Assembly (NCBI RefSeq): GCF_039724765.1
Contig: NZ_CP155729.1
Coordinates: forward strand, 2,241,501-2,305,500
Source: Sagittula stellata E-37
GTDB taxonomy: Bacteria; Pseudomonadota; Alphaproteobacteria; Rhodobacterales; Rhodobacteraceae
DNA length: 64,000 bases
Reading direction: 5' to 3'
Both the position numbers and the translations under genes were made by a program. The notes under the pieces were generated by a model. That model ran no database searches and was not told where the DNA came from. It saw only the letters and a list, made by a program, of their open reading frames with translations. This document shows positions 54,625 to 62,271 of the stretch, in pieces. Numbering within the stretch: the stretch's first letter is position 1; the number at the start of each line of letters is the position of its first letter.

Positions 54625-55572
54625 ATGGCGCGAGGAAGAGGTGAGCGCTCGGCCATGGCGGGCGTGTTCGAGAGCGTCGAGAAGACGACGCCTGCGAGCG
54701 GGTTCGTCTACCTGCCGTACATGACCAACGGGCTGGCGCGGCGCGAGGGCCTGCTGGAAGACGACATCGTCGGCAGCCGCGATCCCGGCGATCCGGATCT
54801 CGACAACCCGGTCTGTGACGGCGACATCGCGATCCCGATCGATGTCGACGCCACCGGCTTCTGGCTGAAGGCGTTGCTGGGCGATCCGACCACCAGCGAG
54901 GCCACGGGCGTCTACAGCCATGTGTTCCGGTCCGGGGCCTGGAGCCTGCCCAGCATGTCGCTGGAGCGGCAGGTGCCGGATGTGCCGTCGTTCGAGATGT
55001 TCTCGGGGGCGCGGGCGAACCGGCTGCAGATCGAGATGCAGCGCGGCGGGCGCTTGAACGGCACCGTCGGCGTCATTGCGCAGGGTGCGGCCACGCCGAC
55101 ACCGGCGACCGCGGCGGGGACGCCCGGCAGCTTCGGCGAGGTGCCGTCGCGCTTCATGCAGCGCGAGGGCGTGGCCAAGATCGACGGCGCGGCGGCCGCG
55201 AATGTTGTCGGCCTGTCGTTCGAGTACAACAACAATCTCGATCCGGTGGAGACGATCACCGGTGACGGGTTCATCGGCGGGCTCGACCCGATGCGGTCCG
55301 CCTGCAGCGGCACGATGCGGCTGCGCTTCTTCTCGGAGACGCTTTTTGCCGCGGCGAAGGCCGGGACGGCGCAGGCGATCTCGCTGGAGTGGACGAAGAG
55401 CGCGAGAGCCTCGCTGGTGCTGGCGCTTGGCCGGGTCAAGCTGTCGGTGCCGGGCCGCCCGATCGAAGGGCCGGGTGGCATCGAGGCCGAGTTCCAGTGG
55501 ATGGCCGGGCGGGAGGCCGACGGCGACCCGATGCTGACCGCAACCCTTGTGAACGAAGTGGAGACCTACTGA
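54625..55572 (+). CDS. major tail tube protein
   Basis: A 315-residue protein that makes the hollow tail tube. It begins MARGRGERSAMAGVFESVEK and shows DIAIPIDVDATGFWLKALLG and a beta-rich body with LSFEYNNNLDPVETITGDGF. Length and order (before the frameshifting chaperone) match siphovirus tail tube genes. GACAGGAGG lies ahead. Its stop overlaps the next start. Confidence 0.82.
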   Translation: MARGRGERSAMAGVFESVEKTTPASGFVYLPYMTNGLARREGLLEDDIVGSRDPGDPDLDNPVCDGDIAIPIDVDATGFWLKALLGDPTTSEATGVYSHVFRSGAWSLPSMSLERQVPDVPSFEMFSGARANRLQIEMQRGGRLNGTVGVIAQGAATPTPATAAGTPGSFGEVPSRFMQREGVAKIDGAAAANVVGLSFEYNNNLDPVETITGDGFIGGLDPMRSACSGTMRLRFFSETLFAAAKAGTAQAISLEWTKSARASLVLALGRVKLSVPGRPIEGPGGIEAEFQWMAGREADGDPMLTATLVNEVETY

Positions 55573-56003
55573 TGCTGCGCCTGAAGCTGAACCCCGATCC
55601 GGCCTGGCACGACCTGGCGCGTGGCGTGCGTGTGCTCTGCTGCCCGGTCACCTCGTCGCAGATGGAAGCGGTCCGCGAGGACCTGTTCGGCAAGACCGGC
55701 GACGCGGAGGCCGAAGCGGAAGAGACCGAGGCAGAGGAGACCCGTGTCATCACCTTCGTCGACTGGTGCAAGGCGCTTGCGCCGCGGGTCGTGCTCGACT
55801 GGGAGGGGGTGGCCGACGAGAGCGGCGATCCGGTCCCGCCGGACGCGGAGTGGCTCTCTGCCATGCTGGACGACGACCTGTGTTACACGGCGTTCCGCGA
55901 CCGTGTGCTGATGCCCGCGCTGCTGGCGGACGCGGAGGGAAACGGCTCTTCCGGCGCGCCGAGTGGCACTTCGGCAGCGCCGGCTACTGCGACAGCTGCC
56001 TAG
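55572..56003 (+). CDS. tail assembly chaperone, unshifted form (gpG-like)
   Basis: A 143-residue acidic protein (MLRLKLNPDPAWHDLARGVR, VDWCKALAPRVVLDWEGVAD), the short product of a lambda G/GT-type pair that helps tail tube subunits assemble around the tape measure. The unshifted frame ends in low-complexity SSGAPSGTSAAPATATAA. A GGGAAAC heptamer near its end directs a fraction of ribosomes into the -1 frame. Confidence 0.85.
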   Translation: MLRLKLNPDPAWHDLARGVRVLCCPVTSSQMEAVREDLFGKTGDAEAEAEETEAEETRVITFVDWCKALAPRVVLDWEGVADESGDPVPPDAEWLSAMLDDDLCYTAFRDRVLMPALLADAEGNGSSGAPSGTSAAPATATAA

Positions 56004-56263
56004 AGCGCTGCGAGACCTGTCCGATGGTGGTCGAGGCGCCGCAAACCGTGGAGGGGCAGCAGGTCTGGGACCTGGCGATGCATTGCGGCGGCCAGGTGCG
56101 CGCGGTGCCGGGCCAGGTGGTCGGCTACGACATGACGGCGGTCATGGCCATGGGGCGGGCGATGGGTGTGCCGCCGATGGCGACGGCCGTGCTGATGCCG
56201 CATATCGAGCGTGCCATGACGGCTGCGCTGAACGACCGATCGTCTGAAGGAGGGGAGGCGTGA
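55572..56263 (+). CDS. tail assembly chaperone, -1 frameshift product (gpGT-like)
   Basis: A fusion of the first about 124 codons of the G-like protein with a second frame from 55943 to 56263, about 230 residues. The shifted part starts RLFRRAEWHFGSAGYCDSCL and ends in a stretch with several Cys and Met (VWDLAMHCGGQVRAVPGQVV). It has no good ribosome-binding site of its own at ATG 56024, so frameshifting is the expected route. It overlaps the tape measure start by four bases. Confidence 0.8.
55937..55943 (+). promoter_or_regulatory. -1 ribosomal frameshift slippery site GGGAAAC
   Basis: The heptamer G-GGA-AAC is in the X-XXY-YYZ register of the G-like frame (codons GGA at 55938 and AAC at 55941). 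Slipping back one base gives GGG-AAA pairing and continues in the second frame with CGG-CTC. This is the classical slippery form seen in lambda (GGGAAAG) tail genes. Confidence 0.85.
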
Positions 56264-58377
56264 CGCAGCGCAAGGTGACCTATCGCGCGGAGCTCGAGGG
56301 CGGCGCGCGCGTCAAGTCCGAGTTCCGGGGTATCGGCCAGGCGGGCAAGGAGGCCCACGAGAGGATCGACACGTCGTCGAAGTCCGCGGCCCGGTCGGCG
56401 GAGGTCTTCGAGCGGCGGATCCGGGCGGAGGAGCGCAGCTTCCGCGCGCTGAAGGCCAGCGTCGATCCGGCCTATGCCGCGCAGATTCGCTACGCCGGCG
56501 CGGAGGCGCAGGTGGCGCGCGCGGTCGCGCTCGGGGTGGTGTCGAAGCGCGAGGCGGCGCAGGTGCTGAAACAGATGGAGGTGCGGACCCGGGCCACTGC
56601 CAGCGCCATGGAACTGATGGACAGCGCGACGGTGCGGTCGCACCACGGGCTGCGCAACGCGCTGTTGCAGGTGAACCAGATCGGCCAGCAGGCGACGGCG
56701 ACGGGCAACCTGATGGGGGCGGTGGCCATCCAGCTGCCGGACATCCTGGCGGGGTTTGGCGGCATTGCACCGCTGGTTATCGGTGCGGCTGCGGGTCTTG
56801 CGACGGCGTTCCTGCCGAACCTGATGAAATCGGGCGATGCGGCGAAGGACCTGAAGATCAGGCTGCAGGAGGCCTATGGGGCCGCGCGCACTGCGCTGGA
56901 AGAGGCCGCAGAGGCGCAGCGGCGCTACAACGCCGCGATCCTGCTGTCCAAGACCAACCAGGACATTGTCACGCCGTCGATCCTGCGGAGCCTGAGCCTC
57001 GAGGCCCGGGCACGGGAGGCCTTGGCCAGACTGGAAGAGGCCAAGCTCGAGCGGCAGAGGCGCGATGTCGAGGCGTCTCTTGCCGCTGACCGGGCGGCGC
57101 TGGACACACAACTCGCGGACGCGCTCCTGCAGGTCGAACGGATTGCGGAGCTGCGCGCCGAGGCGATGAACCAACCCGCCGGCGACCTGGGATCGCAGGC
57201 GACCTACACGGCCCTGGAACGGGACCGCCTGGCGGTTGTTCGGCAGGTGCTTGGCGCCAACGAGGACCTGGTGCTGTCCATCCGCGAGCAGCAGGCGCAG
57301 CTCGACCTGGTCAATGCACAACTGAGCCGCGGTGGCGACGAGGCGGTGGACCTCGTGGATGCGCTGCTGGAGGCCTCGAAGAACGGCGAGACGCTGGGCA
57401 AGACCGACGTGGGGGCCGGTATCCGCTCGGCGGTGGACGAGTCCATCGCACTTGTGCGCAACCTCGGGATGGGGCTCGATCTCGCGCGCGGGATTGCCTC
57501 CTGGGGGCCTCAGGGCATGCCCGGGACCGCGCCGCCGCAAGGCGGCCGTGGCGGCGATCCGCGTGCCATGGGCGGCAGCTTCTACGACTGGCAAACCCGG
57601 GACGCGGCGCAGTTCCTCGAGAACTGGACACCGCCGAAAGCCGCGCGGGCGGCGCGTGGCGGGCGCGGCCAGAGCGCGGCGCTGAAGGAACAGAACCGCC
57701 TGATGCAGGAGGCCGCCCGGATGACGGAGGCGAACCAGACGGCACTGGAGCGCTACAATGCCGAGGTCGCGCGCGCCAACATGCTGCGCGAGAAAGGCCT
57801 GATCGGCTCCGTGACGCACAACCGGGAACTGGCCCGGCTGAAAGTGAACCTCGACAAGGCGACGGAGGCGCAGCGCCAGCTGATGGGCATTGCCCAGCCG
57901 GTGAAGGATGCGCTGGTGAACGCGTTGATGGGGCAGAAGAACGCCGCCGACCAGCTGCGCGTGGCGCTGAAGCGCGCGGCCATCGAATATGCGCTGTTCG
58001 GCACCGGCGGCTTCGCCCGCAAGGGGAGCGGCTTCAAGGGCCTGCTGGGCAACGTGGTCTCCAGCGTCTTCAGCTTCGACGGCGGCGGCTACACGCCGCC
58101 CGGGCCGCGCTCGGGAGGCCTCGACGGCAAGGGCGGGTTCATGGCGGTCATGCACCCGAACGAGCGGGTCGACGACCTGACCAGACCGGGGGCCGGGCAG
58201 GGCGGGGGCGGCCGGGTCGAGGTCGCGGTGCGCATGGATGGGAGCGGGGCGCTTGTTCCGGTGATCGAGCGCGTGTCCGGCAATGTCACGGCGCGCATGC
58301 TGGGGGCGGGCATGCAGAGCCTGCAGCGCGGCTTCAGCGGGCAGCTCGACGCGGTGCAGGCGCGGGGGACGTCGTGA
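56260..58377 (+). CDS. phage tail tape measure protein
   Basis: A 705-residue, mostly helical protein with a hydrophobic central segment (IQLPDILAGFGGIAPLVIGA, AAGLATAFLPNL), the mark of tape measure proteins, which set tail length. It starts with GTG overlapping the chaperone stop. By the known rule of about 0.15 nm per residue it would give a tail of roughly 100 nm. The C-terminal part (FDGGGYTPPGPRSGGLDGKG, FMAVMHPNERVDDL) is typical. Confidence 0.9.
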   Translation: MTQRKVTYRAELEGGARVKSEFRGIGQAGKEAHERIDTSSKSAARSAEVFERRIRAEERSFRALKASVDPAYAAQIRYAGAEAQVARAVALGVVSKREAAQVLKQMEVRTRATASAMELMDSATVRSHHGLRNALLQVNQIGQQATATGNLMGAVAIQLPDILAGFGGIAPLVIGAAAGLATAFLPNLMKSGDAAKDLKIRLQEAYGAARTALEEAAEAQRRYNAAILLSKTNQDIVTPSILRSLSLEARAREALARLEEAKLERQRRDVEASLAADRAALDTQLADALLQVERIAELRAEAMNQPAGDLGSQATYTALERDRLAVVRQVLGANEDLVLSIREQQAQLDLVNAQLSRGGDEAVDLVDALLEASKNGETLGKTDVGAGIRSAVDESIALVRNLGMGLDLARGIASWGPQGMPGTAPPQGGRGGDPRAMGGSFYDWQTRDAAQFLENWTPPKAARAARGGRGQSAALKEQNRLMQEAARMTEANQTALERYNAEVARANMLREKGLIGSVTHNRELARLKVNLDKATEAQRQLMGIAQPVKDALVNALMGQKNAADQLRVALKRAAIEYALFGTGGFARKGSGFKGLLGNVVSSVFSFDGGGYTPPGPRSGGLDGKGGFMAVMHPNERVDDLTRPGAGQGGGGRVEVAVRMDGSGALVPVIERVSGNVTARMLGAGMQSLQRGFSGQLDAVQARGTS

Positions 58378-59069
58378 TGCAGCGCCCCATCGTGACCCTG
58401 CCGCCGGCGTTCCTGCGGGTGTTGAACGTCGACTGGGACATCGACTGGCGGGAGACGTCGTTGGGTGACTTCAACGAAGGCACGACGCGCACGCAGTTCA
58501 GCGGCTTCCCGCGCTGGATCGGGGCGCCGAAGGTCAAGCTGGGCCGCGCCCAGCTGGGCCAATGGCGTGCCATCCGGGCTATGGCGCAGGGGCGCCGGGG
58601 GATCTACCGGATCCGCATGGACGACCCTGCGGTCTTCCCGATCTCGGCGACAGGCGCCGGCGGCACGGTGATCGCGCAGGGCAAGCCGTCTGCCGCGGGG
58701 AACCTGTTCACGAACGGCAGGGGCTGGGAGTATGCGCCTTTTGCGCTGGCGGCCGGGGACCATGCCGCGGGCGCCGAGGCGATCCGCGTCGATGTCACGT
58801 CGTGCAACGGCTTTGTGCCGGTGGTGGGCCAGATCATGAGCCATGCGTCCTGGCCGTTCCAGGTGACTTACGTGCGCGCCCGGGGCGGCGCCGTGTTCGA
58901 GCTCGGTGTGCAGATGCCGCTGCGGGCCGCGATCGCGCAGGGCGACATCCTCCAGCTGCGCGGTGTCGGGGTCTTCGAGGCGGCCGAGAGCGGGATGGGG
59001 CGCATCGATTACGACCGCAGCCATCGGGCGATGCCGGAGCTGCGGTTCATGGAGGTGCCTGGCCGATGA
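58377..59069 (+). CDS. distal tail-like phage protein
   Basis: A 230-residue protein (MQRPIVTLPPAFLRVLNVDW, GFPRWIGAPKVKLGRAQLGQ) located where the distal tail protein or DUF2460-type gene lies in related phages and gene transfer agents. It is beta-rich. ATG 58377 overlaps the tape measure stop; GTG 58374 is also in frame. Its stop overlaps the next gene. Confidence 0.65.
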   Translation: MQRPIVTLPPAFLRVLNVDWDIDWRETSLGDFNEGTTRTQFSGFPRWIGAPKVKLGRAQLGQWRAIRAMAQGRRGIYRIRMDDPAVFPISATGAGGTVIAQGKPSAAGNLFTNGRGWEYAPFALAAGDHAAGAEAIRVDVTSCNGFVPVVGQIMSHASWPFQVTYVRARGGAVFELGVQMPLRAAIAQGDILQLRGVGVFEAAESGMGRIDYDRSHRAMPELRFMEVPGR

Positions 59070-59653
59070 GCTTCTTCCCGGCGGGCTTCGATCCGCGTGC
59101 GGGCGTCCTGGGCTTCCTGAGCCTCGTGGAGATCGACACGGCGGACGGCCCCTGCCGCTTCCTGCTGGGGCAGGACGGCCGGTTCACCGACGTGAACGGG
59201 ACCGTTTGGCTGGGCTCGGCGCTCGGGTCGGTGACGGCGCTGGAAAGCGCCATCGGCGGCATCGCCCCGTCAGGTTCGTTGTCGATGTCCTACTTCCAGG
59301 ATCCGGTGATGGACGACGTGGTCCGGCAGATGAAGGCGCTGGGGGTCGACTACGTCAAGGGCCGCGAGGTCCGCTTCTACCTGCAGCCGATCGGCGATGT
59401 GGCGGAGTTCCAGGCGCCGCGGTTTGCGCCGGTGCGCTACATGACGCGGATCAGCCGGCAGCTGAGCTACACGTTCTCCGGGGCGCAGGACCGCCGCATC
59501 ACGCTGTCGTTCGAGGCGTGGTCCGAGGGGCGCCGCGCGGCGCGGCGCACGGCGCTCAACACCGAAGGCCACAAGGCGCTGACCGGGTCCGAAAACCCGT
59601 CGCTCAAGTACATGCCGACGGTCGACTTCGAAACCGAGAAGCTCTTCGGATGA
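59066..59653 (+). CDS. DUF2163-like tail tip protein
   Basis: A 195-residue protein resembling the DUF2163 family, a tail-tip hub component encoded before a cysteine peptidase in rhodobacterial phages and gene transfer agents. Seen: FLSLVEIDTADGPCRFLLGQ, RFTDVNGTVWLGSALGSVTA and ISRQLSYTFSGAQDRRITLS. It overlaps the neighbours at both ends by four bases. Confidence 0.78.
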   Translation: MSFFPAGFDPRAGVLGFLSLVEIDTADGPCRFLLGQDGRFTDVNGTVWLGSALGSVTALESAIGGIAPSGSLSMSYFQDPVMDDVVRQMKALGVDYVKGREVRFYLQPIGDVAEFQAPRFAPVRYMTRISRQLSYTFSGAQDRRITLSFEAWSEGRRAARRTALNTEGHKALTGSENPSLKYMPTVDFETEKLFG

Positions 59654-60087
59654 GGCCCGCCCCCATGAGACTTGTCTACCGGATCATGCATACCTGGATG
59701 GCCACGCCCTTTGTCTGGGGGCAGAGCGACTGCTGCCTCGGGCTGGCGGACTGGCACATGCTGGTGAAGGGCGGCGAGGATCCCGCGGCGGCGCTGCGCG
59801 GGGCGTATTGCGACGCGGTGTCCTGCCAGCAGCTCTGCGGCTGGTTCACCCGTCCCGTCGAGGTCATCGAGGATTGCCTGGCCCGTGTCGGGGGGCTGCC
59901 GCGGGTCGTGGCACCGGAGGTCGGCGACGTGGCGGTGATCGTCATCCCGCGCAAGGAGCGGCCCCTGCCGGCCGGGGCGCTCTGGCTGGGGGACTGCTGG
60001 GGCTGCAAGGGGCCGGAGGGGGCGACGACGCTGTCACCGACCCTGGTGCGGCCCTTGGCCTGTTGGGGGATGGACCATGCGGCGTAG
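59650..60087 (+). CDS. NlpC/P60-like tail cysteine peptidase (DUF6950-type)
   Basis: A 145-residue protein whose TPFVWGQSDCCLGLADWHML holds the likely catalytic Cys of an NlpC/P60-related fold; GDVAVIVIPRKERPL follows, as in the region carrying the second catalytic residue. Such tail peptidases open a path through the cell wall. No His is obvious in the expected place, so activity is uncertain. It overlaps the next gene by eleven bases. Confidence 0.75.
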   Translation: MRPAPMRLVYRIMHTWMATPFVWGQSDCCLGLADWHMLVKGGEDPAAALRGAYCDAVSCQQLCGWFTRPVEVIEDCLARVGGLPRVVAPEVGDVAVIVIPRKERPLPAGALWLGDCWGCKGPEGATTLSPTLVRPLACWGMDHAA

Positions 60088-62248
60088 ATCGCTGGCGGTG
60101 GCGCTCCTGGCGTCGACCTGGCTGACACCGACCGAAGCGCGGGCCATGCCGCCCGTGGCGGCGCTGGTGGCGGGTCTGACCGGCGGGGCGCTCTTCCCGG
60201 TGGCGGGGATCCTCGGCCAGCTTGGCGCGGTGGGCTACTCGACGGGCTTTGCCATCGGCAGCGCGATCGGGGGATCGGTTCTGGGCCGCGCCCTCTTGGG
60301 GGTCGGGCTCTCGGCCCTGGCCGGGTCCTTCACGCCGAAGTTCGACGTGCCGAGGTTCAACGTGCCGGAACCCTCGGCGCAGATGGGCAACTTCGCCCAG
60401 CCGGTGTCTTATGCGCAATGGGTCTTCGGGCGCACGCGGAAGGGCGGGCCGCTCGGCTTCACGCAGGCATCGGGCAGCCGTCGCCACTACGTGGTGATCC
60501 TGGCGGCGCATGAGATCGAGGGCATCGCCGAACACTGGATCGACGAATACACCGTCGGGCTCGACGGTGCCGTGACGGACTTCGGGTCGTCCAACTTCCT
60601 GACCAATGGGGATGGCGGCGGGCATACCGCGCCGGACATCCTCAAGACCTATGGGCGGATCGAGGTGTTCCGGGGGGAGGCCGGGCAGACCGCCAACGCC
60701 GGCCTGGTCTCGACCTTTACCGAGATCACCGAGGACTTCGACTTCGCGGGGCTGGCGGGCGCCGTGGTCTGGGCGGCGCGGAGCTCGCCGCAGAACTTCA
60801 GCAGCGTCTATCCGAACGGGCGGCAGTGGGTCTACGCGCCGGTGATCGACGGGCTCAATCAAATCTACGATCCGCGCGACGACACCTACAAGTATACCGC
60901 CAACGCGGCGCTCTGCATGGCGTACTGGATCACGCAGGTGCTGGGCGGGCAGGTGGACTGGGACGAGGTCGCGGAGGAGGCCGACGTCTGCGACGAGGTT
61001 GTCCTGAACGCGGAGGGCGAACAGCTGGCGCGGTGGGAGATCAACGGCACGATCTCGGACGACCAGGAGTTCGAGACACAGCGCGCGCAGATGGCCGGGG
61101 CATGTGACGCCTTCGTCTACGAACGTACGGACGGGAAGGTGGGCTTCAAGGTTGGCCGGTGGATCGCGCCAACCGTCACCCTGAGCGGTTCTGACTTTCT
61201 CGATCTTGAAGTGACGGAAGGCCAATGGGGCGCCGATGCTCCGACAGAGGTGTCGGTAAAATTTGTCGAGCCAGACAATGCATGGAGGGAAAGTCCCTCT
61301 GGGACGTGGGTGGAAGATGCCGGCGTCAACGTAGTGAAGGACGAGCCCGAGCTTTACCTCGTCAGTAACCACAATCAAGCCTCCCGACTGGCAAAGCGGA
61401 TCGCCAAGGCGCGGCGCCCGCAATATCACCTTTCCGGCACCATCGGCCTGATGGGATACGAGTTGATTGGGCAGCGGTTCTTTACCCTGACGCACACCGG
61501 GATGGGCATCGCTCAATATTTCGAGGTCGGAACCCTTGTTCGCGCCAGTTCGGGTCTCTTCGAGTTGACGGCAATTTCGGTGGAGCCGGAGGACTTCGAT
61601 TTTGACGCCTCTACGGAGGAGCCTGATCGCCCCGAGTTCGAGGCCATCGACAGCGCGTTTGCAAGTGAGCATCTGACCGGATTCACTGCGACGGCAGGGG
61701 ACGGTGGCAGCATTGTCACCGAGTGGGGGGTGCAGGAGGATTACCTTTGGCAGCAGGTCAGGTGGAAGGCGGTGGCGGCGACACAGTGGCAGAGCCAGAC
61801 CATCACCGATGGAGCTACGGAGCTCATCATCACCGGCCTTCTGGATGGCACCACCTATCAGGTGCAGGGCCGGAACGCATACGCAGGTCTTCTTAGCAAC
61901 CCGAGCGATTGGACGCCTGAGCCTGCGGCGGAAGTTGTCACGGTTGGCAGTAGCACGGCGCCTGCGTCTCTCGCGGCCTTCTCCGTAACCGAAGCCGCAG
62001 GCGATGTGACCATAGACTTCACCACGGCCAACGATCCGAACCACTATGCCACCCGGATTTATCGCAACACAGTCTCCGATTTCGGGACGGCCATGCTCAT
62101 TGCGACCGACTACATCGGTCCGAACCAGTCCAGCACCTACGAGGACGCGGGGCTGGCGGCTGGCACCTACTACTTCTGGGCCGTTCCTGTGAACGCCTCG
62201 GGTGTCGCGGGCCCTGCGTCCGGTCCCGAGACCGAAACAATCGTCTAA
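60077..62248 (+). CDS. phage tail tip / host specificity protein, J-like
   Basis: A 723-residue protein of the tail tip that contacts the host. The N-terminus has a hydrophobic stretch (RSLAVALLASTWLTPTEARA, then GLTGGALFPVAGILGQLGAV), followed by the tail-hub core (QPVSYAQWVFGRTRKGGPLG, AALCMAYWITQVLGGQVDWD). From about residue 540 it carries two fibronectin-III-like modules (ITGLLDGTTYQVQGRNAYAG, AGTYYFWAVPVNASGVAGPA). Codon use and GC change from about position 61,140 on, a likely mosaic junction. Confidence 0.85.
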   Translation: MRRRSLAVALLASTWLTPTEARAMPPVAALVAGLTGGALFPVAGILGQLGAVGYSTGFAIGSAIGGSVLGRALLGVGLSALAGSFTPKFDVPRFNVPEPSAQMGNFAQPVSYAQWVFGRTRKGGPLGFTQASGSRRHYVVILAAHEIEGIAEHWIDEYTVGLDGAVTDFGSSNFLTNGDGGGHTAPDILKTYGRIEVFRGEAGQTANAGLVSTFTEITEDFDFAGLAGAVVWAARSSPQNFSSVYPNGRQWVYAPVIDGLNQIYDPRDDTYKYTANAALCMAYWITQVLGGQVDWDEVAEEADVCDEVVLNAEGEQLARWEINGTISDDQEFETQRAQMAGACDAFVYERTDGKVGFKVGRWIAPTVTLSGSDFLDLEVTEGQWGADAPTEVSVKFVEPDNAWRESPSGTWVEDAGVNVVKDEPELYLVSNHNQASRLAKRIAKARRPQYHLSGTIGLMGYELIGQRFFTLTHTGMGIAQYFEVGTLVRASSGLFELTAISVEPEDFDFDASTEEPDRPEFEAIDSAFASEHLTGFTATAGDGGSIVTEWGVQEDYLWQQVRWKAVAATQWQSQTITDGATELIITGLLDGTTYQVQGRNAYAGLLSNPSDWTPEPAAEVVTVGSSTAPASLAAFSVTEAAGDVTIDFTTANDPNHYATRIYRNTVSDFGTAMLIATDYIGPNQSSTYEDAGLAAGTYYFWAVPVNASGVAGPASGPETETIV

Positions 62249-62271
62249 CACTCACACGAGAGGTGTCACCC

